A stretch of 14,330 nucleotides of DNA from Clostridium sp. CAG:1024 (GTDB taxonomy: Bacteria; Bacillota; Clostridia; Christensenellales; CAG-138), in contig HF985457.1 of assembly GCA_000432015.1 (NCBI GenBank), positions 9,162 through 23,491 on the forward strand, in the 5' to 3' direction. How positions within the stretch are numbered: position 1 is the stretch's first letter; every line of letters starts with the position of its first letter. Both the position numbers and the translations under genes were made by a program. Under the pieces are notes generated by a model, which was not told the DNA's origin, made no database searches, and saw nothing but the letters and a program-made list of their open reading frames with translations. Below are positions 7,926-14,330 of this stretch, piece after piece.

Positions 7926-10020
7926 GACCGCGCCGGGCGTGTTCGCGTCCGACCGCCGCAGTACGCTGCTGCGCATTGCGGACGCCGCGTTTCTCGTCTA
8001 TCTGGCGGTGGATTTTCTGTTTGCGCATACGCTTGCCGCGCAATGCGCCATGGCGCTGTTCTGCATCGCTGTGCTGCTGCTGTTTCTCGACGGCAAACGG
8101 GCGTATTTTTCGCGCTTCCTTTTCTGCTATGCACTGCTGATCGTGTGGGGGCTCATCGGGCTTTCCACGGCGGGTGGCCGCCGGCCCAGCGGGCGGGGGG
8201 GGTATAGGGCGGCGGCGATGGTCAAAACGCTTGCGGTCGATCTCGTGTTCTTTTTCTGCATGTACCAGTATCTCGTGGGACGGGGAAACCTGCGGCGCTG
8301 CTTTGATCTGTATCAGGTGGCCGCGGCGCTTTGCATCGTTTATATCATCCTGCGTTCGGCGCGCGCCGTTCTGTATAATCGCTTCGGCTGGGGCGCGGGC
8401 GTCAATCCGAACGATCTGGCGATGTTCCTTCTTGCTGCGTACGCCATGGGGCTGCATATGCTCATGCAGACAAAGCGCGTGCGCTATTACTGCTCTGCGG
8501 TCGTGTTTTTGTTCTTCACGATCTTTACCGGTTCGCGCAAAGGCCTGTTCGGCGTTGTGGTCGTTACGCTCTGCTATGTGCTTTGGAGCGATCGGAAAAA
8601 CCGCAAGCGCAACCTGCTCCTGCTGCTGGCCGCGGGCGTTGTTTCCGCGTTCACCGTGTTCAACGTCCCGCTGCTGTATGAGAATGTGGGCGAGCGGCTG
8701 GGGTTTACCATAAAGACCCTGCTCGGCACGGCGCGTCCGAATGAGCTGGAGATGTCCATCCTCGAACGCAGCGGCATGATCCGCGACGGTGCGCGTCTCT
8801 TTTTGCAGCGTCCGCTGCTCGGCTACGGGCTGGACTGCTTTCGGTTCGCGTCGGGGCTCGGCACATATTCGCATAACAACTATATCGAGCTGCTCGTCGG
8901 CGGCGGCATTCCCGCGCTGCTGCTGTACGTTCTGCCGCTGCTTTCCGCGCTTGCAAAGGGATTCCGAAACGGCGGAAAAAGCGGCGACGTGCGGCTCACG
9001 ACGTGCCTTGTGCTGCTGCAGCTCTTTGCGGATCTTGCCTGTGTGAGCTATTTTGAACGGATCGCGCTGCTGCCTGCGCTGTTCCTGCTTGCCGCGCTGC
9101 GGCTCCGCGATCAAAAGCCCGAGGACGGGACCGCGCTTTGGAAGTATCTCAAAAACCCATGGCGCGTGTTCATGCTGCTCGGCATTCGGGGCTTTTTGGA
9201 TTTTTTGCCGGATGAGCCGTATCTTTCCCTCATGTACAGGGCGCGGCTCGGAAAGAAGCCGGATCTTGTACATCCCAAAACCTTTAACGAAAAGCTGAAC
9301 TGGCTGAAGCTCCATGACCGTCGGCCCGTTTATGCCGAGATGAGCGACAAATACGCCGCGCGGGAGTTCATCCGCAAACACATCGGCGAACAATACCTCA
9401 TCCCGCTGCTCGGCGTATGGGACGATGCGGACAAGATCGACTTTGACGCGCTCCCCGATCGCTTTGTACTGAAAGCGACGCACGATTCGGGCAGCGTCCG
9501 CGTCGTGACGGACAAGAGTGCAAAAACGGTGGAGACGCTGCGGGATTTCTATAGGAAACGACTGAAAAAACGGTATTACATGATGTGGCGCGAGCGGCAG
9601 TACGAGCATGTCACACCGCGCGTGATCGCGGAGCAGTACATGACCGGCAAGGACGGCGGACTGCCCGCAGATTACAAGTTTTTCTGCTTTGACGGCGTAA
9701 TGCGGATCATGATGGTCTGCACGGAACTTGAGGACAACGTCCGCTACTGGTTCTTTGACCGCGACAGAAAACCGCTGCCCTGCACGGACTTTATGCAGAG
9801 CGAGGGGGACGTCGCCTGGGACTGGCCGGAGGAGACGGACGAGATGATCCGGCTCGCGGAGGAACTGTCCTACGGCCTGCCCTGCCTGCGCGTGGACTTC
9901 CTGCTGACGGCCGACGGCGTGAAGGCGGGCGAGATGACGCTCTATCACGGCTCCGGCATGCGCGAATATTACGCGGACGGTTGGGACGAGATCCTTGGGC
10001 GGTACATCACGGTCATCTGA
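7906..10020 (+). CDS. O-antigen ligase/polymerase (Wzy-type) fused to a TupA-like ATP-grasp ligase domain
   Basis: This is a 704-residue protein in two parts. Residues 1 to about 400 are a polytopic membrane domain of the O-antigen ligase/polymerase type, with about 12 helices by eye. It has GVNPNDLAMF from 165, TGSRKG from 208 before helix 8, and a large loop (about 258-325) with RPLLGYG at 302-308 and SHNNYIELL around His323. Residues from about 415 to 704 match the TupA-like ATP-grasp family: GKKPDLVHPKTFNEKLNWLK, DKYAAREFI, FVLKATHDSGS with Lys523, VIAEQYM, DYKFFCFDG, LRVDFL with Asp664, and GEMTLY with Glu676. An even helix count puts the ATP-grasp part in the cytosol with ATP, and the big Wzy loop outside. 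The first half would polymerise or transfer lipid-linked oligosaccharide. The second could form an amide between an amino acid and a uronic-acid carboxylate, as proposed for TupA. Substrates are inferred, not seen. Confidence 0.88.
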   Translation: MKDFLAKTAPGVFASDRRSTLLRIADAAFLVYLAVDFLFAHTLAAQCAMALFCIAVLLLFLDGKRAYFSRFLFCYALLIVWGLIGLSTAGGRRPSGRGGYRAAAMVKTLAVDLVFFFCMYQYLVGRGNLRRCFDLYQVAAALCIVYIILRSARAVLYNRFGWGAGVNPNDLAMFLLAAYAMGLHMLMQTKRVRYYCSAVVFLFFTIFTGSRKGLFGVVVVTLCYVLWSDRKNRKRNLLLLLAAGVVSAFTVFNVPLLYENVGERLGFTIKTLLGTARPNELEMSILERSGMIRDGARLFLQRPLLGYGLDCFRFASGLGTYSHNNYIELLVGGGIPALLLYVLPLLSALAKGFRNGGKSGDVRLTTCLVLLQLFADLACVSYFERIALLPALFLLAALRLRDQKPEDGTALWKYLKNPWRVFMLLGIRGFLDFLPDEPYLSLMYRARLGKKPDLVHPKTFNEKLNWLKLHDRRPVYAEMSDKYAAREFIRKHIGEQYLIPLLGVWDDADKIDFDALPDRFVLKATHDSGSVRVVTDKSAKTVETLRDFYRKRLKKRYYMMWRERQYEHVTPRVIAEQYMTGKDGGLPADYKFFCFDGVMRIMMVCTELEDNVRYWFFDRDRKPLPCTDFMQSEGDVAWDWPEETDEMIRLAEELSYGLPCLRVDFLLTADGVKAGEMTLYHGSGMREYYADGWDEILGRYITVI

Positions 10021-10048
10021 GCGGAACAGGGGAGAGGGGGACGAACGA

Positions 10049-11080
10049 ATGCGCTTTTCCATCATCATTCCGATCTATAACGCGGCCTCCCGCCTTTGTG
10101 AATGCCTGGACGCCGCGCTGTACGGCATGCGGGCGGGCGACGAACTGCTGCTCGTTGACGACGGTTCGACGGACGGCAGCGGGGAGATCATCGACCGCTA
10201 TGCGGCCGCACACCAGCAGATCCGCGTTATACATACGGAGAATCAGGGACCGCTCCTTGCACGGCGGGAAGGGATCCGCAGGGCGGACGGCGACTTCTGC
10301 CTGTTTTCCGATGCGGACGACCGCATGGCGGAGGACTGCCTTTCGACTGTGCGGGAACGCCTTCTTGCGAGCGATGCAGACATCCTTCTCTACAACTATG
10401 CCGTCGAATCGGAGGACGGTGCGGTGCGCGTACCGCCGCCGGTCTTTGAGGACGGGCGCATATTTGAGGGGGAAGAAAAGCGCGAGATCTATCTGGAGAT
10501 CGCGGCAGGCTGGCGGCTCAACAGCCTCTGTCAAAAGGCTGTCCGCACGCGGCTGCTCCAAGAGGACGACACGGATTTGACGGCCTATGCGGATATGACG
10601 CTGGGCGAAGATCTGCTCGCTTCGCTGTATCCCGTGACGCACGCGAAACGCATTGCCTACTGCGAAAAGCCGCTCTACCGGTATCTGCGGCTGGGCGGCG
10701 GATTGACGCGCGCATTCGACGAAAAACAGCGCAGGAGCGCATTGGACACGCGTATGCCGATGATGCTCCGACGCTGCCTCGCGCTTTGGAATATGGAGGA
10801 TGCGGCGTCGCTCGCCGTGTTCCACAGACGGCTGCTTGCGGCGCGGATCGACGACTGCATGAGCTTTTTCCGCCACGCGGCCGATGCCGACGCACAGCGC
10901 GGCGTGCTTTCGACGGACTGGTTTTCCGGTCTGCCGCTGACCGCGGAGGAGCAGCGCAAAGCGGCGGCGTCTTTGCCGTTGAAACAGCGCGTCCAGTACG
11001 AATTGATCCGCAAGCGGCAGACGGGGCTTCTCCGGCTTTTACTGCGGCGCGGCGCGAACTCCGCGGCGGTCGGATCGTAG
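10049..11080 (+). CDS. GT2 family glycosyltransferase (EpsJ/WbbD-like general type)
   Basis: A 343-residue cytosolic GT-A glycosyltransferase. It opens MRFSIIIPIYNAASRLCECL and has DDGSTDGS at 37-44, DADD at 88-91 for metal and nucleotide sugar, and LGEDLL at 185-190, the usual GED-type catalytic region. The C-terminal part after about residue 230 is basic and helical and has no family I recognise. The ATG at 10049 was preferred to the upstream in-frame ATG 9995 because 9995 lies inside the previous gene, while GGAGAGGGGG (10031-10040) stands eight bases before 10049. It follows the previous stop by 28 bases. The donor sugar cannot be deduced. A 109-base gap follows with no gene; it holds only a weak GC hairpin. 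Confidence 0.88.
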   Translation: MRFSIIIPIYNAASRLCECLDAALYGMRAGDELLLVDDGSTDGSGEIIDRYAAAHQQIRVIHTENQGPLLARREGIRRADGDFCLFSDADDRMAEDCLSTVRERLLASDADILLYNYAVESEDGAVRVPPPVFEDGRIFEGEEKREIYLEIAAGWRLNSLCQKAVRTRLLQEDDTDLTAYADMTLGEDLLASLYPVTHAKRIAYCEKPLYRYLRLGGGLTRAFDEKQRRSALDTRMPMMLRRCLALWNMEDAASLAVFHRRLLAARIDDCMSFFRHAADADAQRGVLSTDWFSGLPLTAEEQRKAAASLPLKQRVQYELIRKRQTGLLRLLLRRGANSAAVGS

Positions 11081-11189
11081 ACGGCGCAGGAAATCCGCGG
11101 CCGCCTGCACGTCGCGGCGGAAGCGCCGTTCGCGCGCCGTCCGGCATGGGAAAAGAAACACAGCATAAGAAAGAACAGGGGGAACCGAT

Positions 11190-12485
11190 ATGAAAAAACT
11201 GACCGTTGCAGGAACCGGCTATGTCGGACTGGTCGCGGGCGTCTGCTTCGCCGAGGTCGGGCATGACGTGACATGCGTGGACGTGGACGCGGAGAAGATC
11301 GCCATGCTGAACCGCGGCGAATCCCCGATCTATGAGAGCGGACTGACGGAGATGCTCAAACGGAACCTTGCGGCTGGACGTCTCCGCTTCACGACGGACT
11401 GCCGCGCGGCGTATGCGGCCGCGGACGCGATCTTCATCGGCGTCGGAACGCCCGAACGCCCGGACGGCTCCGCGGATCTGTCCTATATTGCGGCGGTGGC
11501 GCGCGAGATCGCCGAATCCGTCGTGCACGATTGCCTTGTGGTGGTAAAATCTACGGTTCCCGTCGGAACAAACGATAAAGTGGAGCAATTCATCAAGGAT
11601 TTCCTTACTGCAAACGTGAAAGTGGAGGTCGCGAGCAACCCGGAGTTTTTGGCGCAGGGGACGGCGGTGCATGATACCATGCAGGCGTCGCGCATCATTA
11701 TCGGCACGGAATCCAAAGAAGCGGAAGCGCTGCTCATGGAGCTGTACGAGCCGTTCCGCCTGCCGATCGTGTCCGTGAGCCGCAGAAGCGCAGAGATGAT
11801 CAAGTACGCGAGCAACGATTTCCTCGCGCTCAAGATCTCGTACATGAACGACATTGCGAACCTGTGCGAACTGGTCGGGGCAAATATCGAAGACGTGGCG
11901 CGCGGCATGCGCTATGACCCGCGCATCGGCGAAAAGCATCTGAACGCGGGCGTGGGATACGGCGGAAGCTGTTTCCCGAAGGATACGAAGGCGCTGCGGT
12001 ATCTTGCGGAGGAGCACGGATATCGCCTGCGCACCGTGGACGCGGCGGTCGAGGTCAACGAGGAGCAGCGCGTGAAGCTGTTTGAAAAGGCAAAAAAACG
12101 CCTGATCACCTTCCGCGGCCTGAAGATCGCGATTCTCGGTCTGACCTTCAAGGCCGGCACGGACGATCTGCGCGAGGCTGCGTCGCTTTACAACGTGCCG
12201 CTGCTGCTCGAGCAGGGCGCGGCGCTGACCTGCTACGACCCGGTCGGCGCGGAGAAATTCCGCCAGCGTTATCCGGCGCTTTCCTATGCGTCCAGCGCGG
12301 AGGAGGCGCTGCGCGGGGCGAACGCCTGTTTTATCTTCACGGAGTGGCCGGAGATCCGTGCGGTCGCGCCGGAGGCGTTCCGGGCAAACATGCGCACGCC
12401 GCTCGTCTACGACGGACGCAACCTGTTCAGCCCGGAGGCCATGCACGAAGCGGGCGTGGAATACTACTCGATCGGCAGGCCGTAA
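11190..12485 (+). CDS. ugd: UDP-glucose 6-dehydrogenase
   Basis: This enzyme oxidises UDP-glucose to UDP-glucuronate with two NAD+, giving the acidic precursor of teichuronic-acid-like and capsular polymers. At 431 residues it is normal for the family. The Rossmann motif GTGYVG is at 8-13. Other hallmarks are GVGTPERPDGSADLSYI, VVKSTVPVGT, NPEFLAQGTA, the central dimer helix EMIKYASNDFLALKISYMNDI, and GGSCFPKD with catalytic Cys261. The C-terminal UDP-binding domain begins near LKIAILGLTFKAGTDDLREA. All expected catalytic residues are present. AGGGGG lies seven bases before the ATG. With the epimerase next to it, the operon can make both UDP-glucuronate and UDP-galacturonate. Confidence 0.97.
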   Translation: MKKLTVAGTGYVGLVAGVCFAEVGHDVTCVDVDAEKIAMLNRGESPIYESGLTEMLKRNLAAGRLRFTTDCRAAYAAADAIFIGVGTPERPDGSADLSYIAAVAREIAESVVHDCLVVVKSTVPVGTNDKVEQFIKDFLTANVKVEVASNPEFLAQGTAVHDTMQASRIIIGTESKEAEALLMELYEPFRLPIVSVSRRSAEMIKYASNDFLALKISYMNDIANLCELVGANIEDVARGMRYDPRIGEKHLNAGVGYGGSCFPKDTKALRYLAEEHGYRLRTVDAAVEVNEEQRVKLFEKAKKRLITFRGLKIAILGLTFKAGTDDLREAASLYNVPLLLEQGAALTCYDPVGAEKFRQRYPALSYASSAEEALRGANACFIFTEWPEIRAVAPEAFRANMRTPLVYDGRNLFSPEAMHEAGVEYYSIGRP

Positions 12486-12494
12486 AGCGGCGCG

Positions 12495-12512
12495 GCGCGG
12501 GATAAGCCGCGC
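12495..12512 (+). other. GC hairpin in the ugd-epimerase gap
   Basis: GCGCGG (12495-12500) and CCGCGC (12507-12512) form a perfect 6-bp stem around the loop GATAAG. It sits between the ugd stop and the epimerase Shine-Dalgarno. There is no T-tract, so it is not an intrinsic terminator. It could affect mRNA stability between the two genes, or be chance in GC-rich DNA. Confidence 0.35.
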
Positions 12513-12528
12513 AACGGGGAGGGAGAAC

Positions 12529-13533
12529 ATGGAACGAAACGCGAATCTTTTCGGAGCGCGCGTGCTCGTGACGGGCGCGGCGGGCTTTATCGGTTTTCAT
12601 CTGACGAAGCGGCTGCTTGCGGAGGGCTGCTGCGTTACGGGCTTTGACAACCTGAACGATTATTACGATCCTGCGCTCAAGACCGCGCGGCTCAAGGCGC
12701 TGCCGGAGACCGAACGGTTCTCGTTCGTGCGCGGCGATCTTCAGGACAGCGCTGCGCTCGAACGGGTGTTTTCGGACTTTGCGCCGGAGTATGTCGTCAA
12801 TCTTGCCGCGCAGGCGGGCGTGCGCTACAGCATCGACCATCCGGAGCAGTATGTACAGTCGAACCTCGTGGGCTTTGCGAACGTTCTCGAGGCATGCCGC
12901 AGACACCCCGTGAAGCACCTTGTCTATGCGTCCAGCTCGTCGGTGTACGGCAACCAGCAGAAAACGCCGTTCTCAACGGACGACCGCGCGGACAGTCCGA
13001 TCAGTCTGTACGCGGCAACGAAAAAGAGCAACGAACTCCTCGGCTACTGCTACAGTCATCTGTATGGCATTCCCATGACGGGACTGCGCTTTTTCACGGT
13101 CTACGGTCCTTGGGGCCGGCCGGATATGGCGTATTACTCTTTTACGGAAAAGATCCTGCGGGGCGAGCCGATCCGTGTATTCAACGGCGGGGATCTCTAC
13201 CGCGACTTCACCTATGTGGACGATGTGATCGAGGGGATCGTGCGGCTGCTGCCGGATCCGACGGCGGCGCGGGACGGCGCGATGCACCGTGTCTACAATA
13301 TCGGCAATCACAGCCCGGAGAAATTGCTGCGCTTTATCGAGATCCTGGAGCGGGTCATCGGGCGCGAGGCAAAAAAGGAGTTTCTTCCCATGCAGCCGGG
13401 AGATGTGTATCAGACCTTTGCCGACGTCGGGCCGCTCATGCACGATTACGGGTTCCGCCCGGATACGCCGCTTGCGGAAGGGCTTTCGCGTTTTTACGCA
13501 TGGTATCGGGACTATGCTGGGGTGGTTGCATGA
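12529..13533 (+). CDS. UDP-glucuronate 4-epimerase
   Basis: An extended short-chain dehydrogenase of 334 residues that interconverts UDP-glucuronate and UDP-galacturonate. The NAD-binding motif GAAGFIG is at 16-22. The family-specific stretches are GFDNLNDYYDPALKTARL, QAGVRYSIDHPEQYVQSNLVGF, ASSSSVYG, YAATKK with catalytic Tyr161 and Lys165, and TGLRFFTVYGPWGRPDMAYY. These match the CapI/LspL-type glucuronate epimerases better than GalE. The ATG at 12529 has GGGGAGGGAG just upstream; a longer frame from 12286 lies inside ugd and is rejected. The gene follows ugd by 43 bases and its stop overlaps the next ATG in ATGA form at 13530-13533. Together with Ugd this argues for a galacturonate-containing polymer. 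Confidence 0.95.
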   Translation: MERNANLFGARVLVTGAAGFIGFHLTKRLLAEGCCVTGFDNLNDYYDPALKTARLKALPETERFSFVRGDLQDSAALERVFSDFAPEYVVNLAAQAGVRYSIDHPEQYVQSNLVGFANVLEACRRHPVKHLVYASSSSVYGNQQKTPFSTDDRADSPISLYAATKKSNELLGYCYSHLYGIPMTGLRFFTVYGPWGRPDMAYYSFTEKILRGEPIRVFNGGDLYRDFTYVDDVIEGIVRLLPDPTAARDGAMHRVYNIGNHSPEKLLRFIEILERVIGREAKKEFLPMQPGDVYQTFADVGPLMHDYGFRPDTPLAEGLSRFYAWYRDYAGVVA

Positions 13534-14150
13534 AAACGAGGATCGTCGGGTTTTACAACTATACGGTCGTTTTGACCTATATCGGCTCGCTTGCCGGACT
13601 GCTCGGCGTGTGTTCCGCCGTACGCAGCGATGCGCGTGCTGCGGCGATCTGTCTGATGGCGTCGGGACTGTGCGATCTGTTCGACGGCACGGTCGCGCAG
13701 ACGCGCGCACGTACGGCGCAGGAGAAGCGTTTTGGCGTACAGATCGATTCGCTGTCCGACCTTGTGAGCTTCGGCGTGCAGCCCGCGGCGATCGGATACT
13801 GCATCGGTGTGCGCGGAGCGCAGGTGATCGTGCTGTGCTGTTATGTGCTTGCGGCGCTGATTCGGCTTGCATATTACAACGTCACGGAGGACGAACTGCT
13901 TGAAGAGGGCAGCGGGCGCGACGCTTACGAGGGTCTGCCGGTCACGACCGCGACCATTATGTTCCCGCTGCTTGTGGCGGTGCGCGGATTCCTCGGCGAG
14001 GCGGCGCCGCACGTCTATGCGGGCGCGATGCTGCTGATGGCCGCTGCGTTTCTTGTGCGGATCCGTATTCCGAAGCTCCATGCCCTCGGGAAGGCGGTCG
14101 CCGCCACGCTGGGCGTTTGCGTGCTGACGCTCGTGCTGCTTTGCGCCTGA
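13530..14150 (+). CDS. pssA: CDP-alcohol phosphatidyltransferase, phosphatidylserine synthase-like (PssA family)
   Basis: A 206-residue integral membrane enzyme of the CDP-alcohol phosphatidyltransferase superfamily; family members make phosphatidylserine from CDP-diacylglycerol and serine. The signature runs D49-x2-D52-G53-x2-A56 and then G69-x3-D73-x3-D77. The four Asp and two Gly are intact, but the Arg normally after the Ala is Gln57. The insert TRARTAQEK before RFG fits a clostridial subgroup of the family. About six hydrophobic segments follow one another, ending LGVCVLTLVLLCA. The ATG overlaps the epimerase stop, so it is translated with the polysaccharide genes. No phosphatidylserine decarboxylase gene is seen. 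It could be ordinary lipid synthesis or could serve a phospho-alcohol step on the glycan; the sequence does not decide. Confidence 0.85.
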   Translation: MKTRIVGFYNYTVVLTYIGSLAGLLGVCSAVRSDARAAAICLMASGLCDLFDGTVAQTRARTAQEKRFGVQIDSLSDLVSFGVQPAAIGYCIGVRGAQVIVLCCYVLAALIRLAYYNVTEDELLEEGSGRDAYEGLPVTTATIMFPLLVAVRGFLGEAAPHVYAGAMLLMAAAFLVRIRIPKLHALGKAVAATLGVCVLTLVLLCA

Positions 14151-14153
14151 GAC

Positions 14154-14241
14154 GGGGGGGACGATTTTTTTCTTCTTAAGGGGGACGATTTCTTTTTTTC
14201 CTAAATAAAGGGGGACGATTTCTTTTCTTGAAGAAAAGAAA
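14154..14241 (+). repeat. Tandem GGGGGACGATT units ending in a perfect AT-rich hairpin
   Basis: The 11-base core GGGGGACGATT occurs at 14156-14166, 14180-14190 and 14210-14220, spaced 24 and 30 bases apart, each followed by a T/C-rich tract. The third unit runs into a perfect 11-bp inverted repeat, TTTCTTTTCTT (14219-14229) and AAGAAAAGAAA (14231-14241), with one base between. A copy in opposite orientation lies at 4741-4779, on the other side of the seven-gene block. It begins right after the pssA stop and may act in 3' end formation, but the stem is AT-rich and no T-tract follows it. The remaining bases 14242-14330 hold nothing I can name. Confidence 0.75.
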
Positions 14242-14330
14242 CAAAAGACATTGCGGGGAAGGTCGTTTGTTTGAGAAGAACAGCTTTCCCTCTCGTCCTG
14301 CTTGAAACGAAAAACGGACGGTTCACATAC

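Noticed and set aside
7690..10068. Long minus-strand open frame of 792 codons opposite the Wzy fusion gene
   Set aside because: Its translation is rich in His, Arg and Gln with no recognisable domain. It is the antisense shadow of a GC-rich coding region.
14219..14241. Perfect palindrome as a classical intrinsic terminator for the rightward operon
   Set aside because: The stem has only two G-C pairs on each arm and no following T-tract, so it does not meet the usual form. I list it as a repeat instead.
14276..14330. Possible start of another gene or hairpin at the right edge
   Set aside because: No start codon with a ribosome binding site is seen, and the only inverted repeat (GTCC with GGAC) is too short with too large a loop.

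Overview
The window comes from a GC-rich member of the Firmicutes in the broad sense (Clostridia or Negativicutes). I cannot place it more exactly. The evidence is the conserved block yybS-gdpP-rplI-dnaB on the left and a clostridial-type CDP-alcohol phosphatidyltransferase on the right. Genes are tightly packed, with several 4-base ATGA stop/start overlaps, AG-rich ribosome binding sites and one likely TTG start.

Left block, minus strand, bases 1-4509, read right to left. A DUF2232 membrane protein (YybS-like) is followed by the cyclic-di-AMP phosphodiesterase GdpP, ribosomal protein bL9 (rplI) and the replicative helicase DnaB, which runs off the left edge. This is a housekeeping operon whose gene order is shared with Bacillus.

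Divergent spacer, bases 4510-4887. It has no convincing gene. It holds two AT-rich palindromic repeats and a good extended -10 promoter that drives the rightward genes.

Right block, plus strand, bases 4888-14150: seven co-directional genes that look like one cell-surface polysaccharide operon. In order they are a WaaE-like GT2 glycosyltransferase, a protein made of two fused GT4 glycosyltransferases, a Wzy/O-antigen-ligase-type membrane protein fused to a TupA-like ATP-grasp domain, a second GT2 glycosyltransferase, UDP-glucose 6-dehydrogenase, UDP-glucuronate 4-epimerase, and a PssA-like CDP-alcohol phosphatidyltransferase. The dehydrogenase and epimerase would supply UDP-glucuronate and UDP-galacturonate. 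Four glycosyltransferase domains would build a lipid-linked oligosaccharide and the Wzy domain would polymerise or transfer it. The ATP-grasp domain could attach an amino acid to a uronic-acid carboxylate, as proposed for TupA in teichuronopeptide synthesis. No flippase, initiating phosphoglycosyltransferase, chain-length regulator or exporter lies in the window, so part of the pathway must be elsewhere.

The most unusual item is the Wzy-ATP-grasp fusion at 7906-10020. Next are the GT4-GT4 fusion beside it and a repeat built on GGGGGACGAT, which lies on both sides of the seven-gene block in opposite orientations.
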